From the NCBI GenBank assembly GCA_021401465.1, contig JADDMT010000035.1, forward strand, positions 62,001 to 126,000: 64,000 nt of DNA, in the 5' to 3' direction. A model generated the notes under the pieces. The model was not told where the DNA came from and ran no database searches. It saw only the letters and a program-made list of their open reading frames with translations. Of this stretch, positions 43,601-54,143 are shown in pieces. The stretch's first letter is position 1. Each line of letters opens with the position of its first letter. This DNA is from Teratosphaeria epicoccoides (Eukaryota; Ascomycota; Dothideomycetes; Mycosphaerellales; Teratosphaeriaceae). The position numbers and the translations under genes were made by a program.

Positions 43601-44455
43601 TCAGGATGACGACAATGTCAACACATTATTGACGGGTAATTTGATGTACCCATTGTCGATAAAGATTGGCATCAGCCTGTCACCAACGTGGCTCACCACA
43701 ATTCCAATGACCACATCGGCGCACCACTGCACACCTCTTGCGCCCTCCTTGCGCCAATCGACCTCTGAGATCATCTCCCGAATCACGTCCACCCCATACT
43801 GCTCCTTGTAAGCCTTCTTCTCCTCTTTGTCACACACCTGCGACCACAGCGTATACCTGGCCATCAGAATGTCATCCAGATTCTCAAACGCTCCATCTTC
43901 CTTCTTCAACACACTGGCCGTCTTCTCCTGCCCCTTCTCCAGAACTTTATGTAAATATTACTTCACACTCTCCAGATACTCCTCCGCCCTTGTGATCGGG
44001 AAGCCATCCCTTAACATCTGCATCATCTACTTCTCGCCATCCACCAATTCGTCCTGCTTGCGCGAGCCGTCGCGGACGTTGCGCGCCAGGATTGCTGCCC
44101 AGTCGATGAAACAGCAGTTGGGGTAGCTTGGGCTCGAACCAAGTGAATTCGCGTTCCGGGCGATGTATTCCGAGATGGTCGAACGGTCTGCAAGTGGTGT
44201 GTAGCAGTAGACCTCGAGCCGGATCTCACGCTCTTCGGCCATGCGTTGGCTGGCGTAGAATTCATCCACGATACCGACTCGTGGAAGCCCGCACATGACG
44301 GGACCGCCATGGTATGGTATCTTGTCCACTGTACTTCGCTGAATCTTGGTGGTGCTTTGCGGAAGGGGTGTATGTGTGATGGTGAAGTGGAACGGCGTTA
44401 CAGAGTAGAAGACTGTTCGCAAAGCGGGAACCGCCGGACGGGGCTTGGCAATCAC
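43601..44455 (-). pseudogene. Broken gene, unknown family
   Basis: One minus-strand frame reads through two stops. The first part (44455 to about 44027) includes FYSVTPFHFTITHTPLPQS, VDKIPYHGGPVMCGLPRVGI and EREIRLEVYCYTPLADRST, then ELVDGEK and TAG. The frame continues MMQMLRDGFPITRAEEYLES to VK and TAA, then YLHKVLEKGQEKTASVLKKE and on to 43601 (MISEVDWRKEGARGVQWCAD). Sequence on both sides of both stops is equally protein-like and no frameshift is needed, so the stops look like point lesions in one gene. No ATG start was found, so the 5' end is missing or further upstream. Family unknown. Confidence 0.5.
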
Positions 44456-44875
44456 ATGCCGGAGAAGCTGCTCGTGCGCACAAGTGCGATCCCGTCACGT
44501 CGTCACATGCACACGTAATCGAGCACATGTCGCAGGTTCTCTTGGTCCTTTAGTGCCATCGCAAAGAGAACCTACACAAGGACGGTCATTCGATCATCAT
44601 TTAGCTCTGGGGGGCATATCATATTGCTAAAGTGAGCCTATGAGCAAAGACATTCCGACACTGACAACCTTACGATTGAACCTCAACATGCCAGAATATT
44701 GTCACTGAGCTCGGCTGATCCGTGCATCCAGACTCTTGGTGTCCGATCTGGTTCAGGCAAATACCTTGTCCTGCAGCAAAAATGATTCTCTTGACCAGGA
44801 ATTGTCCTGACTACACTGGAAATACCATCAGCGAACTTATACTCATCAGACATGCGTTGAGGCGCTCGTATAGAT

Positions 44876-45410
44876 ATGATTCTTGCCAAGTATATCGTCA
44901 GAATGCAAAGGTGGTACACACCAGCACTGCCATGGTCCCAATGGCTTGCGCTGGGCAATGGTGGTCTTCAATACCCCTGCATCTACCAACAGACACTATG
45001 CGCTTGGGATATGCAATTAACACATACGACGCAACAGATAGGACAGCTCCGAGCCTTTCTATTCCCGCGACATCGCTCGCAACACTCTTCCATCTCCGGC
45101 GTGATCGAAGACAAAGAACGCCCACGCTACGACCGCTCAACGCAGTCTCTTAACCTCTGACCCAAAGAGATCTCATTCGCGATCCCATCATCCAACGTCC
45201 AAATCAAGACAATCGCATCGGCAATCACGTGGAACAATCACAGTGGCCTTTCACATCGCGCCGATCCTATCCATGGCCCTCTTCAGGGGCACGACCAACT
45301 CCTCCGGCAGCTCCCAGCACTGCAAGACCTGCAATCTCCCATACGCCAAGTGCTGTTGCGGGACAGGAGGCAAGTTATCAAGCCCGATAGATGGATATGA
45401 ATCGAGGAAA
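44876..45410 (+). pseudogene. Open frame interrupted by one TGA, unknown family
   Basis: From an ATG at 44876 the frame reads MILAKYIVRMQRWYTPALPW, SQWLALGNGGLQYPCIYQQT and on to RYDRSTQSLNL, then TGA (45158-45160). It continues in the same frame for about 83 codons (PKEISFAIPSSNVQIKTIAS and Gln/Leu-rich sequence) to a stop near 45410. Without the TGA it would be about 178 residues. The family is not recognised, and a chance opening cannot be excluded. Confidence 0.3.
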
Positions 45411-45999
45411 TTCGGTACGATTTAGCCATTGGTGCGGAATGATCAAGCCAGATCTGACGACGTTCAATCAATGTAGTGCCGCAATGATTGGAAGAGTGGT
45501 CAATGACCGGGCACGCCAGGATGTACTGAAGATGAGGATAATTGGCGTTTGCTATCATTGTTAGTCTGGCTAAGCATAGCTCGACTGTCTTCCGTCGTTG
45601 TATTCGACATCTGCCATTGTGCATCAGTGATCAGCTTGCACCTCAGTAATGACCGTGGTAGCTCGAGAAGCACTATTCTACCAACAGTGTCAATTCCAGG
45701 TCATGAGCTTGGCCTTGAATGTCCATAAATGGCATCAAGCAGGTGATCATGGCATCAACTTCCATTGCAGCGTCAGAGAGTCGATCGTGGCACCAAGCAG
45801 TCAATTGGCGATTGACTAGTAATTACTCTCGCAGTGCTCAGCGATGATACTTTCCCTGGCTCGACATGGATATCTACATGAAGCAAGTCATCAAATCATC
45901 AAATACAGCCCCAGTCGGTCAGTGCCGGATGCAAATCGTGTTGAACAGGAAGCGTGAACTTATGCCGCCTAACAACGACTCCACCACCCCTCAGCCTAA
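45411..45999. other. Intergenic, nothing recognised
   Basis: End of the gene-poor stretch and downstream region of ADI1. No features seen. Confidence 0.5.
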
Positions 46000-46608
46000 T
46001 CAAGTCATCCTCTGCGCATCAGGCACACTGTCTAACGCTCCATCACGGACCTTAAGGTAGTCCTTCCGGAACGGATTCGCATCCGTCTCGTTACCTCGCT
46101 TCAACGGCGTCCATTTCGGGTCCTCCTTAAACAGCCTGAGCGCCTTCGTGTACTACCAAAACGTCAGCAACCTATCACCTGCATCACATCACCATCCCAA
46201 ACTCACATTCTGCTCGTCGGTAGTAAACCGATGATATATCCCCGCCGGCATGATCATCAAATCGCCCTTTTCCAACCTGATTCTGACCCATTCATCACCC
46301 TTATCCCTGACATCAAAGTATCCCCCACCGCCTAGGATATACCGAATCTCCTCATCCTCATGCAAATGCTCGTGGAAGAAATTCTTGACCTTCTCCTCAT
46401 AACCCGGAAGCAGTTCAGGAGAGATTTCGATCTCGTCTCGGTTCTTGTAATTGCGTTGTTCTGCGATCTTGTTGACGGAGTCAAGGTCGTCAGGGAACTC
46501 GTAGTGGTGGATACCGAGTTTGGTCAGGTAGTCAGGGTCGACGACGCGGCCGGAGTCGTGCGGAGCGCGTTGGTCGCCGGGCAGGTTGTCGAACCAGTAT
46601 GCCTTCAT
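46000..46608 (-). CDS. ADI1: Acireductone dioxygenase, methionine salvage
   Basis: Two exons, 46207-46608 and 46000-46152, with a 54-nt phase-0 intron; 184 residues, the normal size. It oxidises acireductone to the keto-acid precursor of methionine with Fe(II). The cupin signature HEHLHEDEEIRYILGGGGYF provides the metal ligands His, His and Glu, and GIYHRFTTDEQN the last His. The start MKAYWFDNLPGDQRAPHDSG is canonical. Exon 2 (YTKALRLFKEDPKWTPLKRG) gives the usual C-terminus. Confidence 0.96.
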
Positions 46609-47014
46609 TTTGGGTGAGCCTCGTCCTTGGTTGCTGTGTTTAGGACCTGTGAGTTGCTTCTAGTCGAGGATATCTGGTGCGAGTAAATGTGCAAGTAGCC
46701 AGAATAAATCCAAGATACCCTTGAAACTTCCCCACCAAAAAGTGCCCGCTGCCATTCGGACCCCCTCGCACGTCATCGCCTCAATAAATCCGAGTCACAT
46801 TGGATGGAAAGCCGCCGCCACAAAGTTCCATGTTGTTCGCAGCAGTAACGATATTAGGCGGCCATTAAGGCGCAGCAAGATTAGCGGAGCAGCAAGCAGA
46901 AACAATGAAGCTTCTAACGACGCAGACACGAAGGCCGGGCGGCCATAAACGCGAGCGGGACGCTCGTCTACCTCAATGCACAGTCGTATGTAATAGATCT
47001 TGACGTGCGTGCAT
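46609..47014. other. Spacer between ADI1 and ORC2
   Basis: ADI1 upstream region and ORC2 3' side. No features seen. Confidence 0.5.
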
Positions 47015-48769
47015 CTACACGAGCTCCTCCAGAATCGCCTCCATTTCTTCTCTCCTAAACGGCACGACCAGCCTCTCCGTGCCAGCGGCATCCTTTCTGC
47101 TCTCGATCATCTGATGATCATGGAACTCCTTCAACAATGTTCTAAAGTTAAGCTCGCTCGAGCATACAAACTCCTCCACAGCCTTATGATACAGAGTTCT
47201 GTATTCCACACCTTCAGGCGCAAACACTGCCAAAGGCTTGTGCGCAGTCCGCTTCGGCGTCTCCTTCTGCTTCTTGTTCCTACCACGTCTGGATGGTGTA
47301 TTCTGCTGCGCCGCTGCTTCAACCTCGTCTGCGGCGCCTAGAATATCGTCCTGATCTATGTCCATGTCATCGCCAACGGTCACACCAACGAACGCCCCAA
47401 TGTCTGCCAGCGCGAGCTGTTCGGCCACCAAGATACGGAACAGTGCTCGAGCATTTTCAGGCAGAGATTTGAGTACGTATCCCACGCCGTCTTTGCCACC
47501 GAGCCTGCGTCTGCTGCGCCCAAGCAGGGCATTGACCTCTTCGACGACATCGACCTCAACGCGGAAAGGTTGGTACGTCGTGGCGTCATGATAGAGGAAG
47601 CGGAATTGGCGGCTGAGGCTGATGTCCCAGAGGAGTGGAAAGTTGAGCGTATCGCATGTTGCTAGCAGCCTGACATGTTGATTGGCCGCAAGTCGAGCCA
47701 GCATTGTTTGTGTTGCTGCTTTGCGTAAGTTGCTGTGATCTAGCGAATGAATAACTAGGGTCACGAGATCATTTGAGGCCGGTTCGGCAAGATGGGCCAA
47801 TAGCATGTCAAGCAGTGGGTCTGGCTGAGCGGGCAGCTTCGCGCTCTTCGGCAGCACCACGCTCGCTAATATCTTGACCACGTCTCGTATCGTAAGTCCA
47901 GGCGTGTAGCCATTGACGACCACAATTTTTGTCTTACCCTCCAGCTGGTGATATAGATGCTCGGCAAATTCCATAGCCAGCTCCCTCTTGCTCCCACAGC
48001 CGTACAAGCAGATATTGAATCCTTCTTCTAGCTCGAATACCCATTGATCAAATGCCCGCTGATGTAACCGTTTCAGCCGTTCCATGTCCTTCTCATGGCC
48101 ATCTCGATATGCCTTCATTTGTGCAAAGTAGTCTTCATGATTGAGAAGTAGATGGGAGGGTAAAGTATTTGCGGACGTCTTGTTCCCACCGGCACGACTT
48201 TGAAAGAAGTACAGCTCATGTGGCGGCAAGTCTGGCGGCGGGGAAGGCGTTCGATCACGCCGTCTTCCCTTCGGTCTACCTCTGAGTTTGCCAGTCTTTG
48301 AAGGAGTATCTGGTGCAGACGACAGACCAAGATCGACTTCCTCCTCTTCAGACTCTTCTTCGTCCAAGATCTGCTCGGCAATAGCTTCGTCTTGAGCAAG
48401 ACCCTCATCGTCGCTGTCCTCGACTTGGGCTAGCTGCTGCTGCAACGTCCGCTGACTCTTTCTACGAGCCGATCTGTCATTGCGAACGGCAGTGGGTGTG
48501 CCGTTGCTGTGGTCTTCATCTTCGTCCTGTCTTGCAGGCGTCGAGAACAGGACCTTTCTCAGGCTTCTTGGCGTCGCATCGATGTTCGAGGGATTATTCA
48601 GCTTCGACGGAGTGCCACGCAGTATTGACTTCCTGCCTGAGGGCGTTTCAGCTTGCTCAGCGGAAGGGCTCGCGACCTCTGTCTTCTCATTTCGGGCGGT
48701 TCTTCTGGTCTTTCGAGGAGTCGCATCGTTCTCTGGTGCCTCGACTTCAGCTCTTGCTCGCTTCACCAT
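47015..48769 (-). CDS. ORC2: Origin recognition complex subunit 2
   Basis: Single exon, 584 residues from the ATG at 48769. Orc2 is an AAA-like subunit of the six-protein complex that marks replication origins. The N-terminal half is disordered and basic/acidic, with an AT-hook-like LRGRPKGRRRDRTPS. The Orc2 domain begins HELYFFQSR, then FDQWVFELEEGFNICLYGCG with GCGSKR, the degenerate P-loop of Orc2, VVVNGYTPGLTIRDVVKILA, and VTLVIHSLDHSNLR in the Walker-B position. The C-terminal winged helix ends FRREEMEAILEELV. An in-frame ATG at 48838 would add 23 residues, but 48769 has a better context (A at -3, G at +4) and begins MVKRARAE. Confidence 0.95.
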   Translation of the reverse strand: MVKRARAEVEAPENDATPRKTRRTARNEKTEVASPSAEQAETPSGRKSILRGTPSKLNNPSNIDATPRSLRKVLFSTPARQDEDEDHSNGTPTAVRNDRSARRKSQRTLQQQLAQVEDSDDEGLAQDEAIAEQILDEEESEEEEVDLGLSSAPDTPSKTGKLRGRPKGRRRDRTPSPPPDLPPHELYFFQSRAGGNKTSANTLPSHLLLNHEDYFAQMKAYRDGHEKDMERLKRLHQRAFDQWVFELEEGFNICLYGCGSKRELAMEFAEHLYHQLEGKTKIVVVNGYTPGLTIRDVVKILASVVLPKSAKLPAQPDPLLDMLLAHLAEPASNDLVTLVIHSLDHSNLRKAATQTMLARLAANQHVRLLATCDTLNFPLLWDISLSRQFRFLYHDATTYQPFRVEVDVVEEVNALLGRSRRRLGGKDGVGYVLKSLPENARALFRILVAEQLALADIGAFVGVTVGDDMDIDQDDILGAADEVEAAAQQNTPSRRGRNKKQKETPKRTAHKPLAVFAPEGVEYRTLYHKAVEEFVCSSELNFRTLLKEFHDHQMIESRKDAAGTERLVVPFRREEMEAILEELV

Positions 48770-49635
48770 ACTAGCGGCTTTCAAAGACCGCCAGCAGTCC
48801 TGGTTAAAGTCGAAGGCCACAGATATCGCGCGCCGCATTCGCGGAACCGATTAAGAGGGCCCGCTCCGTACCGAGACGCGCAGTCAAAGATCTCCGCGGA
48901 GCCGGACCACTCGCATCAGCACTGCGTGATCCTTATCAGTCTTAAAGTCTTTCTGCATTCTTGAGAGGCGCCCTGACATTCACTTCATTTCTACACCGCA
49001 TCTCATTCATAGTTTGCCTCTCTACAATTCTGCTGCATTTGCATAACGCTTGCGCGATCAAGTATGGACACCATGATCAACAAAGGCGGATCTGAAGCGT
49101 CACATTGTTCACATTACGTACAAATCGATCGCTTCCCCTCTGGACCAAGCGAAGCTTTTTTTCGTGTGACGCATGATCTCCGCGACGCGATCTTGCGATA
49201 TCACAGCGAAATCCCAGGATTGCAGTCTTGTAAGACGGACGATAGCCGACTTGACGACTAGACCATGCATTGGCACGAATTTCGGACTGTGCATTCTTCA
49301 AGCCCAGAAAAGCCGGTGTAGTTTCGATGTCTGCTGCCGGGGGTAATCGCAGCGGGAAGGGCAGCTCTCGGATCGGAGGCGCCGAGGAGATTCGCATGGA
49401 GCCGCATATGTCATGCTTGCCAGTGCCATCCTGTGCAGAGCCAGCGATGGCACGCTAGGTGTGAAGATGGTGCAGGTGTGTGCAACACTGGTACAAGGTA
49501 GGCTCACATAGCAGGCGCGCCCGTGCAATCTTACTCCCCGCTTTCAATTGACCGCATATCACGCATTCCTTCTCACTGGCGTTCATGAAATCACCATTGT
49601 AGCATTTCACCTGGTAGACGCCATTTTCCAGCAGA
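48770..49635. other. Divergent spacer, nothing secure
   Basis: 866 bp between ORC2 and the HPP gene. A 65-codon plus-strand opening at 49064 lacks support. Promoters of both genes are expected here. Confidence 0.5.
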
Positions 49636-50648
49636 ATGAAGCGTGAAAAGCTGTACGAGCTTCTCATCAACTTCGACATCGACCGCTACGTCAACCCATA
49701 CATTCCTCACAGCCGTCTTGCGCGCCTCCCGAGCCCAATCTCTCGATTCCTGGGCTACAGAAAAGAAGCGCAAGCTGAACCACCAGCGCTGGTACAATGG
49801 GCCCTCACATTTGTGGCGACGGTTGCTGGACTCTGCTTGGTTGGGGGAGTCTTCAACACGGCACATAGCCTGACGAGATTCCATGGCCCGACATTCATAG
49901 CGTCGATGGGAGCGACAGCGATTCTGGATTACAATGCTATAAAAGCACCGTTGGCGCAGCCTAGAAACGCAATTATTGGACACGTCCTCAGTGCTGTTGC
50001 CGGAGTTGGTATTGCAAAGCTCTTCCAGCTTGCACCCAACAACTTCTTTGACCAATATCAATGGGTGTCTGGGGCTGTCGGATGCGCATGTGCGAGTGTT
50101 GCCATGAGTGTCACAAACACTGTTCATCCACCTGGTGGCGCAACGGCGGTGTTGGCGAGCACGAATCCTCTGATCATACCTTTGGGATGGTGGTTCGTGC
50201 CCATGATTCTGTTGGCTAGCACCTTGCAGGCAGTAGTTTCGTGTTTGTTCATGAACACATTTCGGCAGTATCCCATGTGGTGGTGGTCGGCAGAATATAC
50301 AGGATCCAAGCTGCGAAAGGGAAGGACAGATGACAGAGATCCAGATGCATGGAAACGCGACGTCCAAAAGCTGGAACGGCAGGACTCGTTGACTGAGAGG
50401 TACGATGAATTTCCAGACTTGGCCTTGTTTGGCAACATTCATCTGACAAGTAGCGTAGTGAGTCCACCTTGAACAGGGCCACTGATCCGCATCTAGAGCC
50501 CACGGACGGCAAGATGGCAATCGAGATCAAGCTAGACGCGATTGAGTTGCCAAGCCATATCGTTGTCTCAAACAAGGAGCTTGTTGTGTTGCAAGGCTTG
50601 CAGGCGAGGCTTCGAGTGTACGCCCAAAGGGGCGGATATCTCCTGTAG
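49636..50648 (+). CDS. HPP-family integral membrane protein
   Basis: Two exons, 49636-50449 and 50497-50648, with a 47-nt phase-1 intron; 321 residues. The core has four hydrophobic spans: VQWALTFVATVAGLCLVGGV, the GPTFIASMGATAIL region, NAIIGHVLSAVAGVGIAKLF and PLGWWFVPMILLASTLQAVV. Between them TNTVHPPGGATAVLA carries the HPP motif that names the family. Bacterial and plant relatives have been linked to nitrite transport, but the fungal function is not established. Exon 2 (KMAIEIKLDAIELPSHIVVS) is protein-like and restored by splicing. The donor could instead be GTGAGT at 50458 with a different acceptor, changing two or three residues. Confidence 0.88.
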
Positions 50649-50993
50649 TATGTATCATGACCAGTATTGACGAGCGTTTTTCCGCATGACAATATCAGCA
50701 TTCCCACCACAGCCAAATTCGGTCGCATCTTGGTGGAAGCGGCAGTGGAACAAGCAGACACATGTACTGCCAGGCCATCGATCTCGGCTACGTGCAGTAA
50801 CGGCAGGCGCGGTCTCGGATGACGGCAGGCACATGTTTGGGAAGGTGCAGGCTGTCGCTTTGCGGCTGCTCGATCCACCCCATGCTACATACATCGGCTC
50901 TTTTGACATCTCGGCGTCAATTTACACCTTTCATGATACAGTCACTCACTCACCACACCTAAACAGCCGGTACCAGGCCCTGCACCCGCTGCG
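50649..50993. other. Spacer before the JmjC gene
   Basis: 345 bp between two plus-strand genes; no features recognised. Confidence 0.5.
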
Positions 50994-53900
50994 ATGGCAC
51001 TGCCCGCCCCACCACAAGAGCATCACGTCGACCAGTCGGGTGCATATGTTTACCAAGCTGCACGAATCATGTCGGTGCCGAACCTGCTGTCGTCGACGCC
51101 GACAGCGGCGGATCCGGAAAATTGCGACGACAAGCAGAACGTACTGCAGAACTCGCATCGACGCGACTCTTCGCGATCAGATTGGGTAAAGGTTAGTGGC
51201 GAGGAGGACGTGATTTCATTACATGTACCAGCACCCGTGACGTCGCCGATCAAGAGACATAAAAGTCCAAGGCGTCCAAGAATGGACGCGTCTGACACCA
51301 GTCAACATCACACTCATCAGCAGCATGGTATAGCGACATCACCCGTCAGCACGACCGCGCAGGTGACCCCTTCACTCACGGCGAATGCGATGACTCGGCG
51401 CATGCAGAGCCCCTTCGCCTTCAGCGCTGGACCGCACATGCTGTATTCACAGACGTACGTGAATCCGGCGCGGGGTGGGAATCACATGCCTGCGATGAGT
51501 CCCTTTCTTAACGAGGTCCGTCATCAACACTTTCATGAACAACATCCATTCTACCAGCATCAACTTCCAAACCAGCACCCACTCGTTCAACAAAAACACC
51601 ATCAGCAACTCCAACCCGGTCTTCAGACGCCCAGACTTCAATCGCCATACTCTCATCACTATCAAAATCAAGAAGTCGGACGACAATTCGACTTTCGTAC
51701 ACAGCATCGAGACAACACGCCACTCGACCCACAACTTCTCCCGCCACTTGAGAACACCAAGTCCGAAGTCAAGCGGCCAAGTCCACCGCCTCCCGATATC
51801 CCTGACAATATCCTGACTGCGCCGTTCGAGAGTATCGCGGAGAGACGGAAGACTACCTGCAGGAGGCCCAGCCGCGCTGACACTGAGTCACTGTCGAACG
51901 CATCTGACGCAAGAAGTCATTCGAGTCGGGCGCGTAAGGCGTCCGGCTCCGCTGAAAAACAGTCCAACTCCAAGCCGAGACGGCACGCGGATCGGTACAC
52001 CGCTACCGTTCAGCTATCGCAGGACCCATCAGCAATAGCGCTTAGGAAGTCAAGGGCAGAGCAGCCTGCCTCGAAAGCTTCGAACGTCGGTGCCCGCCAG
52101 CCTCAACCAAGTGACAGTCTCCAGGAAACACCTCCCACCCAAACCCTGGAAAACCACACGCCTCTGCACTCGCTCACCATGCCGTCAAGCTCGAAGTGTG
52201 AGAAGACGAAATTGACGCCAGCCAGGGTCAAGAATCGAGCGATCTCTCGCATCTTCAACAAGCTGCAGAGAGGCATGGCGGACGATGAGGGTCGCAAGAC
52301 TACCGCTCAAGACCACTGGCAGGAAGCGAAGAGGAGGCACGAGGAAGAAGAGGCAGATTCCGATGTTGAAGAAGACGACGTCAAGACCGAGGAGCCTGCA
52401 GACACCATTCAGGTGCATAACTCGTCTCTCAACTCGGCCGAGGATTGGCACCCCAGTGCTGAAGACAATGGTGTGCCAGCCGGCGATCAGGAGTACGTTC
52501 CCGACGATGATAAATCCGGAATGAGGACTTCGACTCGCCGCAATTCTGACATCGCTGCTGTCATCACTGCAGCCGCAGCCCAAGGCATCAAGGTGACGCC
52601 ATCCTCTTTGAGGGATATTGAGCAGTACACCACTCCAGATGAGGGTCTCGATTGGACGAATGAGCCTGACGGGAAGAAGCGTGCGAAGATGCAGAGCGTT
52701 ATCAGCAGCCGCAAATATCTAGCCACCAAGAAGGCGCGGAAAGTCAACGGTCCTGCTGCCGCTCAGGCTTTTGCGAACTTGCGCAATGGCCACAACGCAG
52801 GCGCCGGTAATCCACGAGCCGTCAAGCGTCCCCGTCGCCGCCTGCAAGAAGACGTCACCACAGCAACATCGCAGCAAGAGAAGGAAGCGGAAGAGGACAC
52901 AGAGGAGGATTTAGACGAATCTTTCAATGAGCCCGTCGAGGAGACAGAGGTCGCTCAACTCAGTCACGACGAGTCACTCGGTCTGAGCAATGAGGAGATC
53001 ATCAAGCAGATCAAGGAGGTGCTGGCATCTCGCAGTGAGCGCGGCAAGACTCGCGACTTCGGTTTCAAGGCGGCTGGGCGTATCCTTGATCTGCTCAATG
53101 CTGGCGAACTCGCCACGGAGTCGAGTGACGATGTCCTCTTCACCACGCCGGAGAGTGCAGCAGAGTGGTGTCAAGCTGGCAAATTTTTCGAGGGCCCCAT
53201 CATCGTCAGCGGTGCGCAGCCATTGCCTCTACAGACCGTCGACCAGTTCTTCGACGAGCACTATGACGATTCGATCTACGTTCACGTCCAAGATCCGGCA
53301 ATCAGGCTGGCAAGTAATGGGCCACATGTTCGCAAGGTCAAGTTGGCTGAAGTCAAGAAGAGATTTGCTAAAGGCACAACCGACAAGCCATGGAACTGCC
53401 TCGAGCTTGCCACTCACGTTGAGGACGGCCTGCGTCCGACCTTCCTGAATAACGAAGACTGCCGTCTTCTTACCAAAGTCAAGTTCCCAAGCAAGGAAGA
53501 CGAAGCGAGCAGGAACGGCTACTTCCCTGGCTGGAAAGAAGTCGAGAAGTGGGCGCTTGTTGCCCAAGGTGGTGCGCTCACTGAGCCGCATCAGGACAGC
53601 CACGGCTACAGCACCTATATCTCGGTCAACCAAGGCTTGATCGGATACGGCTGGCTCGCTAGACCAACTGAGGAGGAGCGTGCTGCTTGGAATCGTTCTC
53701 ATTCGCAGTACATCGGTGGTCGCTGGCGCTACACCATTCTCCGCCCGGGTCAGACTGTCTACTTTCCTGCCGGCACCGTGCACTTTGTCTTCCGTCTTCC
53801 AGCCGTTGGGCCGACTTTGGCTTTCGGTGGTCACGTCCTGCGCAACAGCCAGATTGTGAACTGGGTCAAGACTCTCATCGCCGAACAGGCATCCCCGCAG

Positions 53901-54143
53901 ATCACGAATGAGGACCTCACCGTCAGCGCGCCGGCGTACATGAATCGTGTACACAAGTTCGTGCTACAGGCGCTGAAGGCTGGTCCGCATCAGACAGACA
54001 AGTGGGGTGGAACGCCGTTGATTGCTGAGTTCATGGAGTTGAAGACCAAGTACGAGAATGCTGTTGAGAGGAAGCTCGAGGAGCTGGGGATGAACGGGAG
54101 GAAGTGCAGATCGAGAAAGCATAGGGCGGCGAGTGATGACTAG
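50994..54143 (+). CDS. JmjC-domain protein
   Basis: Single exon, 1049 residues. The C-terminal JmjC domain (about residues 745-995) has the Fe(II)/2-oxoglutarate ligands: GGALTEPHQDSHGYSTYISV supplies the H-x-D pair near residue 866 and FPAGTVHFVFRLP the second His near 929. The active site therefore looks complete, and hydroxylase or histone-demethylase activity is possible. The N-terminal 650 residues are disordered, with a His/Gln-rich block near residues 178-215 (HQHFHEQHPFYQHQLPNQHP), several basic nuclear-type signals (VKRPRRRLQ, KKRAKMQ) and acidic runs. No PHD, Tudor, JmjN or zinc-finger domain is visible. Its target cannot be predicted. No intron is needed across 3.1 kb. Confidence 0.9.
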   Translation: MALPAPPQEHHVDQSGAYVYQAARIMSVPNLLSSTPTAADPENCDDKQNVLQNSHRRDSSRSDWVKVSGEEDVISLHVPAPVTSPIKRHKSPRRPRMDASDTSQHHTHQQHGIATSPVSTTAQVTPSLTANAMTRRMQSPFAFSAGPHMLYSQTYVNPARGGNHMPAMSPFLNEVRHQHFHEQHPFYQHQLPNQHPLVQQKHHQQLQPGLQTPRLQSPYSHHYQNQEVGRQFDFRTQHRDNTPLDPQLLPPLENTKSEVKRPSPPPPDIPDNILTAPFESIAERRKTTCRRPSRADTESLSNASDARSHSSRARKASGSAEKQSNSKPRRHADRYTATVQLSQDPSAIALRKSRAEQPASKASNVGARQPQPSDSLQETPPTQTLENHTPLHSLTMPSSSKCEKTKLTPARVKNRAISRIFNKLQRGMADDEGRKTTAQDHWQEAKRRHEEEEADSDVEEDDVKTEEPADTIQVHNSSLNSAEDWHPSAEDNGVPAGDQEYVPDDDKSGMRTSTRRNSDIAAVITAAAAQGIKVTPSSLRDIEQYTTPDEGLDWTNEPDGKKRAKMQSVISSRKYLATKKARKVNGPAAAQAFANLRNGHNAGAGNPRAVKRPRRRLQEDVTTATSQQEKEAEEDTEEDLDESFNEPVEETEVAQLSHDESLGLSNEEIIKQIKEVLASRSERGKTRDFGFKAAGRILDLLNAGELATESSDDVLFTTPESAAEWCQAGKFFEGPIIVSGAQPLPLQTVDQFFDEHYDDSIYVHVQDPAIRLASNGPHVRKVKLAEVKKRFAKGTTDKPWNCLELATHVEDGLRPTFLNNEDCRLLTKVKFPSKEDEASRNGYFPGWKEVEKWALVAQGGALTEPHQDSHGYSTYISVNQGLIGYGWLARPTEEERAAWNRSHSQYIGGRWRYTILRPGQTVYFPAGTVHFVFRLPAVGPTLAFGGHVLRNSQIVNWVKTLIAEQASPQITNEDLTVSAPAYMNRVHKFVLQALKAGPHQTDKWGGTPLIAEFMELKTKYENAVERKLEELGMNGRKCRSRKHRAASDD

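Noticed and set aside
44120..44140. B-box-like GGTTCGAGCCC on the minus strand
   Set aside because: It lies inside the broken reading frame and has no A box or cloverleaf.
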